Origin: Mortierella sp. BCC40632
Lineage: Eukaryota; Mortierellomycota; Mortierellomycetes; Mortierellales; Mortierellaceae
Direction: 5' to 3'
Assembly (NCBI GenBank): GCA_011634665.1
Contig: WAEK01000009.1
Span: 1,789,501 to 1,853,500, forward strand
Length of the DNA stretch: 64,000 nt
A program made the translations under genes and the position numbers. The notes under the pieces were generated by a model. It ran no database searches. It had not been told where the DNA came from and saw nothing but the letters and a program-made list of their open reading frames with translations. Positions 11,792 to 24,375 of this stretch are shown piece by piece. Within the stretch, counting starts at the first letter, position 1, and every line of letters starts with the position of its first letter.

Positions 11792-14700
11792 GTAGATAGT
11801 TAGAAATGGTTGATGCATAGGCGCTAAGCAGAGGGCAATGCCCATTAGGTTTGAGGGGAGCGAGTAATAACTTACACGCCCAGGATAGAGTTGATTGAAC
11901 CGGATGAGGCCTTCGACAAGGAAGTGCTTCACGTCCTGAATAGTTGCTGCTGGATCGGACTTGACTGTCGCCGCTGTAGCCAATTGCGAAAATTGGGCTT
12001 GATATCCTGATTCCTCGATATCAATCGAATACAAATCCTCGTTTTCTGCAGCGGCATCTACGGCAGCGCCTCTGACATCTTGTGGTGTTTCAAAGAACTT
12101 GACCAAGGCTGTCATTATGGAAGGCCTAAAAAGTAATCATCAACGGTATTCAATATCCTATTATCTGGCCATTTTTTGATTCTAAGTGCAATAGACAGCA
12201 TATTGAAGCATTTGACATGAATTACCAGACGGCATCGAAATGCGTCCCTTCAGTGATAGTCTTAGAGTCGGTGAGCAACCGCACCATCGACACCGCACAT
12301 GTTTTGCGCTCGATCCGACCGGATACTTTCTGGGCTTCAGGAAGCCACATTGTCTTCAGGAGCTGGATAAAGAGTCCGGACTGGACAGACTCAAAGAGTG
12401 CCCAGTACGCGTCTGGTCCAGTTCCGTCCTTGATCAATGCCATGTAGTAATAAGAGAAGTTGAGGAACCCCTTCTTGAACTTTTCTGTTTTGTGATTCTT
12501 AAGGCGTGTTAGCATAAGCACGAGAACATGCTTCATGTAGCTCGCAAGCACTGCCCTGCAGATTGAAACGATCCCATAAACTCAGAGTTAGTTTTGCGTC
12601 TGTAATCATGGTTTTGTTGACAAAAAAAAACTGGGAGTACTAAACACGTACATTGGGACATTTTCGATAATGGACTGAAGAAGCTCAAAAGCATGATGGT
12701 CATTAATCTTTGAGGCGATCAATTTTTGGAAAATACCAAGAATAGGCTCAAGATAGTTATTGGCAACAATCCAGTTGGCTCCTTTTTGGAAGTAGGCCTG
12801 CAATAGTTTGACCAGAGCAGGAATATTGCCTAAAAGTCCGAATGATAGAAGTTAAAATCTACCCCTGGGGCTCAGGTGAGATGCCATCAAGCAAATTTCA
12901 ACCAGAATTGAGGTTTACCTTGTTGTTGCCAGAGAGTGGGCTGTACCAATGGAGGTAGCATTGATTGGTATGCAGCTGATAAGTCAGTAGTCGTGTGGAA
13001 TGAAAGGAGCTGTGACAAGAGTTGGAAGACATATGGCGTAAACTCCGCAATATCCTGTTGCAAAATAACTTGGAAAGGCTGGAAGAGTAAGCTCTCGAAT
13101 TGTTCTGCAGCATCGGGCTGTGCAGCGCAGATAAACCTGTTGTCCAAACATCGCATTTCAGGATTCAAAAGAGAACACGGTTTTAATAAGCAATGACGAG
13201 GAGCCCAAGAAATAATGTAGATTGCCCTATACGAACAAAAAAGTAAAACGAACCTGATCAATGCGCCAATGCTTTCAAAGACATAGTGGTTGAACTTTGG
13301 GTTACTAGGATTGGTGCTAACAACTTGTACAATTGTCGTCAGTCTCGATAGACAGAGGCTGACAAGGGGAAGCATCTTTTCCCTGACCGTCAAAATGACT
13401 CTCATAACGCCTATTCCGATAGGGAGATAAGGGAAATCGCGAAGAATTAGCGAGCTTCATACTACGCATATGAAGACCTGCATCCAAGATGACAACAGTT
13501 AAAACACTACATTTCATCAGGTAGTCGTTCTCAGCAAGCTTCTCCGGTGTGTTCCCAAGCTCGATCAATCGGAAAAGGTTCGACATTAAACTTTCAGTAT
13601 GCGGCGCAACATCGTCCGAAGAAAACCTACCAATGGTGACCAATGTTAGTCATTCATCTCATAGGTCAGATCTAAGCCAAAGCAAGGGGGTAACGAAATT
13701 CATACACTCTAGTCCTACTTACATCATAGGGCCTGTAGTACCAGCTGCCCTTAAAAACAGGATTCGCTCAATGCAAATAGCAGCATAAGTATAGACAGCA
13801 TAATTGGTGCTCTCTAAATGCTTCACCAGCAGCGGCAGCGCAGCAAGTAGCTGCTCCTTGGTGAACTGTGCTCGGAATGTATGCATGTATTTGATCGCGT
13901 CCACTTTGAGGATAGGGTGAATTGCCCCGGAAACAGGGGCGTTCAGATCCGGGATCACATTCTTATCGAAAAAGCCCAAAATGTTGACTTCGGCATTTGT
14001 CTCTCGCGCTCCGTACTATTATTGTCAGAAAGGTCATGTCAGCGACAGACAGATTGTTACAGAGATAGCTAAAGAAAAAGTGTATCGCCGCTTACCGGCA
14101 TGAACTCAGAACTATAGATCTGTGCTGGAGCAGAAGAAGGCGCCTTACCTGGGATCCTACACTCTTGGCTGCAATGCTTGTAAGCAAAAACATTGCAGCA
14201 TCCTTGTCTTTCCAGTTCTGAGCAATGTTAGTGTTATATCGCTGTAGATAATGCTGAACATAATTGGTAATGATGGCCGTGACCTCGGCAGGAAACTGAT
14301 CCAGTAGTCCGCGCACAAGTTCGGTCGCAGCTCTACGGCGCGTCTCGCTATCCGACCCTTCCAGATCGCGGCGAATGTATTCTATAGGCTCATCCTCAAA
14401 GAGTTCCTCATCCGACTCTTGTTAGAGATAAAGAAAAAAAAAAAAAAAAAAAAGGAAAAGAGGAAACAATGCATCAATGTTAGCATCAAGAAAGTAGCAT
14501 TCATAAAATTTCTTTCAAATGGCTGTGGAACTAAATTTGCCACCGATTTTTGCATGTCGGCTACGTAATGTTAGACCAACAAAAAAACCCCCCGAAACGT
14601 CTCATCTTCGTAGGTAGTGGCATTTACCTCTCAGGCCCATATTTGGCAGCACAACCTTTTCGCAAAGTTGGGAAAGGACTTCACGCGAATTGAACATGTC

Positions 14701-15370
14701 TTTATGTCTTCCATTTTTGACAACAGAGGTAATGAATGACATGGCCTTGCTAACCAGCTATTGAAAGTAGAAAGTGAAGGATACTAGAGATGTGAGTTTG
14801 CCACGCGCTACTGAACTATGTTCAGATTTTGACTCTGGATTACTAATAAAAATAATAAAAATAAAATAAAAATAAAATAACAAGAACATGGCGAGACAAG
14901 CTTACCAAGTCGTTGCGAGGTTCAAGGCCTAAAGTTGTCAAAAGAGTCCATGACGTTTGGATGAATTCCGGAAGGGAAGTGAAGTCTTCCTCATAGCGTT
15001 TGCTGTAGAGCTCTACAACTTCGCAAATCGATGCTTTCACCACTAGAACCGGTCCTGGAGCGTCATCATCCTGTTTGATCATCAGTATCATGACATATAT
15101 TAATAAGTGGCCTGATTCTTACTTGAATACAATCGCTGCTAGTTAATTTAGGATGTTTTCTTACCTCTCCAAGCAAAAGCGGATTGTCGTAGGTAAGGTA
15201 CTTGTGGAAGAGTCCCAAGAACTGTTGGAGATGAGTAACAAAGTAGTCGGGAATATCATGGCAATTCAGGTCGTGGTAAATTTCGACCAACAGGTGCATT
15301 GTTTCGAAAAGAACTTTAAGCTGTGCAGCGTTCTGGCTGTTTGCATCGATCATTGCGTCCGTAGCCTATG

Positions 15371-15404
<34 letters not shown>

Positions 15405-16550
15405 TAAATAGAACAGCTCCATTGAAAAACTGCAGTGCTTGCTTTCGATCCCATTGCGTTATGACAAGCCGCTGTCCGTAATGCTGCTTGATTGGAACAT
15501 ACGATGAAGACTTGACGGTATGGTTCACAAAAGCTCTCCAGTGCAATCTTGATTTCAGTGTAGAGATTATCAGAGGGGTAGAGTGGACGCCATCTATTTA
15601 TCGCCAGTATCGGGGACAGGGTCAGCCACTACATACATCCTCTGTGGCAAGGACTCCCTATGATGAGAGAGTAGTTGCAATAAATAAAGTCCAGCGGAAG
15701 GAATCATAGTTAAAAACTGACCTTTGGAAGATCGAGTGCGCAGTCTGCAAAAGTCCGTTGTTGGTTACGAAGTCGTTGGGATTGAGCTTTCCAACGAGTT
15801 CCTATAGTCAATGGTATAGGATAATTTTTAAGAAAGTTAGGAAGGCTGAAAATAGGGTATTCAAAATTGTACCCTTGGATAATCTAGCAAGGAGAACTGA
15901 ACACCATAATCGTCCAAAGTCTTTACAGGAACAAGTCCTTGCCACTTCTGAGGGAAATCAGAGTCGGCAATCTGAGTTACGGCGGCAGAGAGCTGTAGTT
16001 GGATCTTGGACTCGGAAATTGTCATTAGGTCTACAATCCTGCTCTTGATAGCATCCCTGTCCGAAATTGTTATCCTGCTCTCACCATCGTCATCACTCTA
16101 AAGGAACAATACAAATCAGGTGAGCATCCCGCGCATTTTGATCAGGAAGGAAGATTTGATAGCATACCATATTTGCTCCGCAAATCCGATTTACCATCCA
16201 ATTTCTTCTGATAAAATTCTTGAAGAGTAAAGATGCTGCAAAACGAATGTTTGGGTCGAATGACTTTGTAGCGATAAGCTGCAGAACCAGCTGACCAAAG
16301 TTCTGGTTCTGCTCTAGCCTGTTCAGAAAAACCTCAGCTGTGTAGATTGAGTCAATCAGTACGAAGATTTCAGAATCGCCACAGGGCACATGCCTTTCAT
16401 GGACAATAAAATGGGCTGGGATCGTTCCCCTGCAATCTAGAAGAAATCAGCTAAAATACCTTCATGGCGAGTAGCGGGTTCGAGTGTTTTTTGGAGGTAG
16501 GCAGCTAGCGCCTGCATGCTCGCCTCATTGACTTCAAGTGTGTCTGCCAT
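11659..16550 (-). CDS. CSE1: Exportin-2 (CSE1/CAS), importin-alpha re-exporter
   Basis: Karyopherin-beta family HEAT-repeat protein that carries importin-alpha back to the cytoplasm with RanGTP. The start is ATG at 16550 (MADTLEVNEASMQALAAYLQ). Exons 16550-16460, 16337-16168, 16097-15927, 15801-15722 and 15593-15503 join in frame. They give the importin-beta N-terminal domain (SLLFKNFIRRNW) and the segment DSDFPQKWQGLVPELVGKL. Later segments match the family in order: NWKDKDAAMFLLTSIAAK, YVFQLLSQLL, FQKLIASKINDHHAFELLQS, KVSGRIERKTCAV and GYQAQFSQLA. The last exon, 11742-11659, encodes LQHGQVQLQPETQAHLASYL and ends VAGVSL, as in CAS tails. Roughly 19 small exons are expected; the middle joins were not all checked. 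Several introns carry long T-tracts on the coding strand (near 11765, 14430 and 15373). Confidence 0.92.
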
Positions 16551-17494
16551 TGCGACGGGTGCTTGTGGGAGGCGGAGCGTTTAGAAGTTGAAGAATCAGA
16601 ATCGATCGAAAGTGAAATCACAGGCTAGTCTAGTGTTTTCATAAGCGGGCAGAGTGAGGAGGGTTAGTGAGGTCTTTATTGACTAGTCAGACGCGTCAAT
16701 TGCTTGCTGACGCGTTACATTGTGTAGGGATCTTGATTCCTGAAAGACAAGCTGCAAAGTGAATGTGACCAAAAGAAAGAGAGACCAAGATGAAATAGAC
16801 TCCGTCTTGCTGAGGATCTGTTTGCAGTGGCAAAGAGCTTTGTGGCCAGTGAACCAAGTTTGTACGGACAAATTTGTACCTAAATACGTACACCTTTCTA
16901 CGTGTCGGCTTGGCGTACCTGGTGCCTGGAAAAAATTTTTGAGGCCGAAGAAGCTCAAGGCGGTGGGGCCAGATCGACGGATCAACGGATGTATTGACGA
17001 TCTCGCTATTGCTTGTCGATAGCCTTGCTGCTGATATCGAACACAACTCTCAACTTCAGGTCAGTTTAGTAACCTTGCCAGTGGCAAGGTGGTGGTGGTG
17101 GTGGTAGTGGTGGTGAGAGACTCGGCGGAAGGAAATAAAGTCTCTATGCTTTCTGCGTTTATATCCTGACTGTATCCAAGAGTTTGATCTCAATCGTGAA
17201 TTCGATCTCTCTCCTTCAGCTTCTTCCTGTCATTAGCCCTTTTTGGCCTTGTTCTCTCGATACAACACTCCTCTGCGTGGCTCATCCCTGCGACATCCGC
17301 TGGTCGAGCTAGGGATTCTGTAACCCGCGGTCAAACATTGACAGAAAAAAAAAAAAAAACTGCGCTGTACGATTTCTCTTTTGATCTGCTTGCATCGCCT
17401 TAATGTCCTCTGGGGGAGAGACTAACTTTTTTGATCCATTTCAATCTTCAGATCACTTTCATCTCGAAAAAGTAAATACCATCAGTAGAAAGCC
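16551..17494. promoter_or_regulatory. Divergent promoter region, exportin-2 / LARP1
   Basis: 944 bases separate the start codons of two genes transcribed away from each other, so both promoters must lie here. A GGT-repeat microsatellite is at about 17089-17114 and an A-tract at about 17344-17360. No clear TATA box was seen for either gene. The boundary between the two promoters cannot be set from sequence. Confidence 0.6.
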
Positions 17495-20400
17495 ATGGCC
17501 GTCTCTACCGTACCTGTCGAATCTCAAAGGATTCATGAGGAGCAGCCTGTGATCAACGATAACACACTCGAGTCTATCAACAACACTGCCACTACCAACG
17601 ATGTTGACTCTGCCCCGGAAAAGAAAGCGAGCGCCCAACCTCTTGTTAATGTCTGGCAGGTCCGTAAAGAGGCCATGAAGACTAGTATCTCCATCGATGC
17701 AGTCGAAGCTAACATCAGCGCCGAAAAGAGAGTGGAGGCAATTGTCGAGAACATCAAAGGGATCACTCAAGGTAAATCTTTACAATGTTGAGTCGGGACA
17801 AAGCGTTCGGGCACCTTGCATAGTATACTTCGGTCCACACTAGCCTGGTAGTTGGTCGTTTTGTCATCCCAGTTGAAGAATCTGCTTCTAGATTGCTCTT
17901 CTCTCTTCAACAGTTTTATAGATACTGAGAAGCATCATAAGAGTTAGACAGGTGAACGAATCGCTCCTAATCACAATCTCCTCACTTACTTTGACTCAAA
18001 TCTTAGATGCCAAGGACGACGGTAAAAGGTCAAAGAGAGGCAAGAAGCAGCAGCCAACTCTCCCAGCTCTGGATGACACAAATGTTTGGCCTGACCCAAG
18101 TGCTTCTGCTGAGAAGGAAACAAAGCCTGAACCCGTCATTGCAGCTCTGCCTATCAGCAAGAAGGATAAGGGAAAATGGACTCACTACACTCCCAGCATC
18201 ACGCACACATCATCCTCGACTCAATCCTTGCACTCAACCCATTCTAAGAGCAATGATGCTCAAACACGTCGCCGATCCGTAAAGGCCTCTTCGCAAGAGC
18301 ATAAATCCGCCAATGGTAATGAGACGCGACCAAATCAGGACAAGGTGCCAGCACCAGGAACAGAAGCGGCTTCACCTGTCATCGCCACCTCCTCTGCAGA
18401 TCTCAAGCCTTCTCTCACGAGCCGTGCTTCTGTCCCGGCGACGTTTGATGGAGAGTCCCAGCGGAGCAATCCCGGCCCACGCAGCCATGCTCGCGCAGGA
18501 CGAGGACGTAAGTCAGAGAGTGTGCAGCAACCTTTTTCTGTTCCGGCCCTTGTCCATCTTAACTGTAGTAGTAGTTGTTGTTATTGTTGTTTTTGTCCGA
18601 GCAGTAATCCAGGTCTACCAACTCTTTTCTAACCATTACGTCTGACTGCACTATAAATACTATTAGGTGGTGGAAGAATGAATAGCCTGCGGCCAAATCA
18701 CCGTGCCCCCACGAGCAATGTTCGTCACCACTATCAGCAGCAGCCAGCTGCTTCAGCGGAGGTTCTCAAAGGCTATCTACTTCAGCAGATGTAAGTTCGG
18801 TTGTTGGTTAATATTTGTGTGTCTCCCTTATTTAAATGTCTCCAAAGAAGACCAACTCAAGAATATACCTTGCCTGCCTCTATCACAGGGAGTACTACTT
18901 TTCAGTGGAGAACCTCTGCAAGGACGTCTACATGCGCTCTCAAATGGATGCGGAAGGATTTGTTCCACTGTCCTTGATCGCCAACTTTAACCGTATCAAG
19001 ACTCTGACTCTGGACCAAAAATTGATCAAGGATACTCTGATTTCAAGTACGGTTATTGAGGTCTCTGGCGACAAGATCCGCAGGAAGGATAACTGGGCAA
19101 CTTGGATTTTCCCAAAGGATGAAAACTCTGCGCCTATTGAATTGGCCAAAGCATCCCAGCCTACGGTTATCTCACCAAAGGTTGATGGCAAGTCGGCCAC
19201 GCCCGTTGAAGAAGATTGGGTCATAAAACAATCGAAGGCTAAGAAGCGAGGCTCGGTAATTCATCCAAGCCCATTGCCTCAGCAACAGTCTGCCACTAGT
19301 GGGGCAGACGACGAAGACGAAGTTTTTCAGTTCGATGACGATAGCTTGCTCGGAAGCTCTCGCTCTGGCACCGTCCAGAAATATTACGTGAGCGATGAAG
19401 ACGATGACGAGGATGATGACGAGTTTGATGACGATACCGTCGCAAAGATCCTGATTGTTACGCAAAAGAGACGTGACAAAACCCACGTTTCTTATGAGCG
19501 CAAATCTACAAACGACGATATTAACGACATGATCAACGAAGGTCTCTATCACTACGAATACGATCTCCAGCACAAGCGTAACAGCAACCGCCGAAGCTCA
19601 CTTGCACATTCAAACAAAAAGGTGGAGATGATTTCGGAGGAGCAGTTTGCAGCCCTGACAGGATCAATCCCTCGACGTGATAGCCTGAACTTGAGCACAA
19701 GCGTGAGCAGCCAGCACGGTAACCAAAACAATGGCCATGGCGCCAGTGGAACAGGAAGCAATAAGAGCGGGAAAAATAAGAAGAATCAAGCTCCCCGCTT
19801 CTATCCTCTTAAGGAACCTCAGGCTGGCAAAGGTATTAAGCCCGACTCGCGTCAGCACTTTGCCCAGGCACCTGTCGGATGGGTGTTGGGAGACCAGCCA
19901 TTCTTGCAATCAGATCTTCCTGCGCCTTCGTCGATTGCCAATTCTCCTGCTGGTGTAGCCATGGGCTCCTTCACCGAGAGCTCCTTGTTGTCGACATCGT
20001 TGGAAGCACCGCACTCTTTCCCAGCTTTCCAACACCCGTCACACGAACTCCTGCACGAGAATGGCTTTATTCAGCACAAGTATTACAAATACCACTTCAA
20101 GGCTCTCAAAGAACGCAAGCGTCAGGGTATTGGTCACTCTCAGGAAATGAACACGCTCTTCCGCTTCTGGTCGCACTTCCTTCGAGACAACTTTAATCGT
20201 AAGATGTATGCCGAATTCAAGCGACTTGCTGTCGAAGATGCTAATGCCAACTACCGATATGGTCTCGAGTGTCTCTTCCGCTTTTACTCGTATGGTCTTG
20301 AGAAGAAGTTCCGGCAGGAGATGTTCCTGGATTTTGAATCCTTAACGTACTCAGATTTCCAGAACGGACACATGTATGGCTTGGAGAAGTTCTGGGCGTA

Positions 20401-20605
20401 CCTGTATTACCGCAAGGACAAGAACCGTCGCAAGTTGGAAGTTCGACAGGAGCTCAAGCCTTTATTGGAACAGTACAAATCGATGGATGACTTTAAGAAC
20501 GCTGCTGGAAATAACGAAAATCCTCCAAGTAATAACTATGCTGTTCCCAACCATCATGGAGGCAAGGACAAGGACTCTGCCTCGGGTGTTTCCACACAAG
20601 CATAG
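17495..20605 (+). CDS. LARP1: LARP1-like La-related RNA-binding protein with DM15 repeats
   Basis: Four exons: 17495-17771, 18007-18507, 18667-18790 and 18889-20605 (2619 nt, 872 aa). The La motif is at about residues 297-380 and opens with [12 protein letters not shown], split at an AT|GGAG junction. It continues with [17 protein letters not shown] and ends DNWATWIFP. The central part is disordered with an Asp/Glu-rich block ([14 protein letters not shown]). The C-terminal DM15 region, about 686-840, has three consecutive tandem helical units with the marks [31 protein letters not shown] and [18 protein letters not shown]1 proteins bind TOP mRNAs and the mRNA cap through DM15 and control ribosomal-protein mRNA stability and translation under TOR. 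Yeast Sro9/Slf1 lack DM15, so this is closer to the animal and plant form. The start ATG is in AAAGCCATGG context. Confidence 0.92.
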
Positions 20606-20618
20606 AATTTATAAGTCA

Positions 20619-20713
<95 letters not shown>

Positions 20714-20945
20714 CCTTTCCCCAACATAATATAAAGAAGTCATGCATTTCATTTCTTTTTAATGACCTGGAGAGGATTACGGAAAGATGCATATCCCATG
20801 GATTCGAGGTTGCAGATAAACTGTGTTATTGCCTGAAGACTGGGAAGAGGAGATGGATTACGGCTAAGGTCTATGAATTTGTGTGTAGTTGGGCCAATAG
20901 CACTTTGCTGAAAAGGCTACATTAAAGAGTGGAGCGTGGTATATA
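20606..20945. other. Convergent 3' region with 93-nt T tract
   Basis: LARP1 (+) and the ChlI/MoxR-like gene (-) end facing each other. Sixteen bases after the LARP1 stop lies an almost pure T tract at 20621-20713, interrupted only by an A at 20662. The remainder should hold both cleavage and polyadenylation regions; no consensus signal is certain. Confidence 0.7.
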
Positions 20946-23362
20946 TCAGATTGGTGGGTAGACAATCCTGAGGACTTCACGAACAATGTCCGAGGCCAAC
21001 ATCTCTCCTTGGACAGCACAAGCGTCATCACTAGGGAAATCAGGCACATTTCTGTCTCTCTCATTAACATTTCCTTCGACTGTCTGGTGTCGACCAAAGC
21101 TCTGCTCATGAGTATCCTGTGCGTAATAGTGTTGTCGATGCTGGGGCACTGGCGACTTGAATTTCTGCTGAGCTTGTTGCGATTGCTTTGCTGGAAATTG
21201 TGAGGCAGGAGCATGGTCACTCGTGGATCCCCCTGTTGCCGAGCGATACGAGCTGCTCTCTGTATCAGACAACTCCACAAACGACGCAGCGTCTTCTTCA
21301 TATCGTTCATCATCACCTTCAGCCTCATCTGTCTCGGAATGGATCACAAAGCTCTGCTCAGAGCCCGTACTCTCATCTTGACCCTGCTGCACAACCGACT
21401 GGCTTTCACGTTTTGGCTGGCCTTGCTGCCCTGTAATACTTTGAACGTATGCGTTGCGGCGTGGACTTGATGCGCCCTGCCCCCGATGATCCGACTGAGA
21501 AGACGCTAAGGATGTCGTACTGAAATCAGGCAAAAGTTCAGGCTCTGGTGGACACAATTGAGCCCTCCATGTAGATTTTAGTTGCAGTCTATGCGAGAGG
21601 ACCTTTTCAGCTGCAATCACTAACAAATCCGGTGTGACAAAAGTTGTTTGGAAGATCACTGCAAGAGTTCTAGGAATTTAGAACGTGAAATGATACTTGG
21701 TGATAAGTCAACTTTGCGGGATACTAGAGGTTATCAAATCAAGACTTGAAGTGGTCGATATTTAGCATCCAAAAGTAGGAGTCACTCACTTCATTATGAT
21801 CTCCAGATCCAGCGCAGCTCTTGCGGTCAAACCGCCATGAACAGCCTCATGTGTTCGAACACCAACGATCACATCTCGAATGTATCGCACCATGTCGTTG
21901 GATACCGTTACTGATCGCATTCTCTTTGACAATTCATCCCAGTCCTGTGGTGCAAGGCATTAGTAAAGTGCATTAGAAAATGGGATCGGGAGATAGTCAA
22001 AGTATAGCATTCACCAAATGAAGCTAATTTCAATATTAAGGCTGTTAAAATGCAGTGGCTGTAATTGTTTGCTTACAGAGCGCCGAAAAAGTGCATGTTT
22101 GCGAACAGGTGGTGGTTGTAGGCGCGGCTGAGATAGTGAAAACAAAAATGATCCATTCACCGCAAAATAATCCAGCTATTTTTTTTTTTTTTTTTTTTTT
22201 TTTTTGGAGTTGATTTGAAGCAAGCATGTTAGTGCCTGGAGAGAAGCAACTGTCATAGGTTGAATAAAATTACTTCTAACCCAAATACCACCGTTACATA
22301 TTCTCCATTTCAGATGTTTTTGACCTCATTTAGCGTTGCTTATTTGTAGAATAACATGCCCCTTCGCAGTAGCCCCGTGCAACGGACTGTGCATAATCCT
22401 CGAAAATAAGAATGGAAAAAACAAAAATATCTGAAATGGAGAATAATAATAAAGGCTTACCAGCTGCTTGGGTACTGTTTCTGGCACAGTGTTTGTGTTA
22501 AAGACGGCAATTAAGATTGCATCTGGGAAGTTGTAGCGGTTCCTGTCAATGATTGCCTTGTTGATGATAATCTAAGGCACCGATATCAATAGGTAGGATG
22601 TTGAAATGGCGGTGAACAGGGCCCCAGAAGTCATCAAGATAGGAATATTAAAGTTAAGCTGTGGATAAAATCCAGGGCTTACCTCTTGAAGGACAGCATA
22701 GACATCCTGACTGGCGTTTTCAAGTCCATCCAAGATAATCGCCTGGGCGATTCGTTTTCCCGCGTAGGTCACTCCTGATGGTTCGCCTGAAAGACTACCT
22801 CCACCGCCCATGTTACTATATGTATTTGAGTGATGTCCAAGTATCGAGTTGTGTTGGGTGTGGTGGTGATATTGAGTACCAAGAGAGTGACTCTGGGAAG
22901 AGTGGTGTGCATGGTGATGGGTACCGGACGGATTATTGACTCGGTATTGATACTGGGCAGATGGCGTCGCCAAGTTGGTCTGAGTTACTATATCTGGCTG
23001 TCTTCCTGTCACTGCGCTAATAAAATCTGCTCGTGTCTGTTGGCCATGGCAAGTAATCACTGCTGTAGAAAGTCCAAAGACGACTAAACAATGCTAAGAG
23101 AAATTTTGAAGAAGATATCGATTCTGTAAGCTTTCCCCAGGTCACTTGTTCGGAAGCCATTTACCACAATTGCTATTACCTGCTCAATGGTACTCTTGAG
23201 TTCAGATAGAAGGTCTGGGTACGTGTGTAGCACGAGGTGTTTGTTCTTGGCAACAAGGCAAATCAAGATGGACAAGAAAATCTCCTCAGAAAAGGCAATT
23301 CCAGAGATCTTCCTGATGATGGCCATTCGGTTGCGAATCCATGCCCTATTTGCTGGTGCCAT
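20946..23362 (-). CDS. ChlI/MoxR-like AAA+ domain protein lacking a visible Walker A
   Basis: Five exons: 23362-23180, 23093-22683, 22571-22461, 21944-21790 and 21669-20946 (1584 nt, 527 aa). The segment AIILDGLENASQDVYAVLQE followed by FPDAILIAVFNTNTVPE looks like the Walker B to sensor region of magnesium-chelatase ChlI/MoxR AAA+ ATPases. The run DVVIGVRTHEAVHGGLTARA, followed by TPDLLVIAAEKVLSHRL, matches the lid domain of that group. The place where a P-loop should be reads HCLVVFGLSTAVITCHGQQT, with no GxxxxGK[ST]. A His/Ser-rich insertion (HHHAHHSSQSHS) lies between strands. The C-terminal 180 residues are Gln/Ser-rich and disordered. Fungi make no chlorophyll, so a chelatase role is unlikely; the function is unknown. 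Exon 2 starts after CTCTTAG, because the nearer TTTAG would shift the frame. Confidence 0.68.
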
Positions 23363-24375
23363 GCCTGCCTAGAGTTTTGGGTGGATGAGTCCTGCGCGTA
23401 GTTCTCAATCCTGCTGTAGAATACTTAGCATTCAGCTTGCAATTATTGTCTGGGCAACTCTCCAGTAGGCCTTGCACATGGAGTTTTAGTCGGCGAAAGA
23501 GCGGTCCCTTTGGGTATTCTAATTGGCTGAAACTGTGGGGCTGCGAGGACAGGGAATTTTATGCTCCCTCCCTTTAACTCAGTTTGCGTTGATTTGGAAC
23601 CTCTCTGTCAGCGTCACCACTTCCACGATGGCTCTCCCATCACATGGTGCAAGCTAAGCAATTCCATTCAAGAACATCTTCGTACCGGGCTTGACTAGGC
23701 TGATAGTTATCACAAGGCTTGGTTTGGCGCCCAATAGCGACTTGCAAGTCTGCTCGAACGCTCAGTTATTCCTGTCTTTTGTGTTTCCAGCAGTTCTAAG
23801 TTCAGACGAATGTTCAGTAGTTTCAACCTCGGCAAGAAGATTAGATGATAGGAGACTTCTGAGCTTCGCGAACTAATGAGACTGCATCCACAACTCGTCG
23901 TCACTATCTTGACGAGTACGAGCGCGATCAAGATATTAGCCTTCTAGACTTAAGCGCTTCAAGTAATATTCACAGATAAGCAAACCATACCCAGACAAGA
24001 AAGGATGGCCGCAATAGGGATTGATATACGATACTCAGCACGACAGATACGCAATTTGAGCAGTATGCTGCCTTGAGCTAGATTCACACACTGCACATAA
24101 TTGCTTAAGACTTCGTAGGTTTACGAAAATGCACTGTCTTCTCTTTGTATTGTACTAATACCCCTTGGGATTTCAACAGATCTTATCCAGCAGACGCGCG
24201 CATTGTCGATGGATCAGCTGTGGGATTAGCTGATGACTCAGTCTGTGAGAATTGATAGCCATTGTGGTGAGGAGAATGTGTATATTTAAACAACCAACAC
24301 ATCGCTTTTACGCTTCACTTCTTTAACTTACCACCTCCTTCCCTCTCCAAAACCAATCCTCAAGCATCCACCAAC
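23363..24375. other. Intergenic, divergent promoters of AAA+ gene and secreted-protein gene
   Basis: About 1 kb between divergently transcribed genes. The right end carries the TATA-containing promoter of the secreted protein gene. The rest shows no coding potential and no recognised repeat. Confidence 0.55.
24281..24290 (+). promoter_or_regulatory. TATA box of secreted beta-trefoil-like gene
   Basis: TATATTTAAA lies 86-95 bases before the start codon at 24376 and is followed by a pyrimidine-rich leader (CTTCACTTCTTTAAC, CCTCCTTCCCTCTCC). The spacing fits a strong TATA promoter. The tandem copy has lost the box at the matching place. Confidence 0.65.

Noticed and set aside
16683..17046. Overlapping frames of about 100 aa in the exportin-2/LARP1 divergent region
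   Set aside because: No domain, several overlapping frames on both strands; the location fits promoter sequence.
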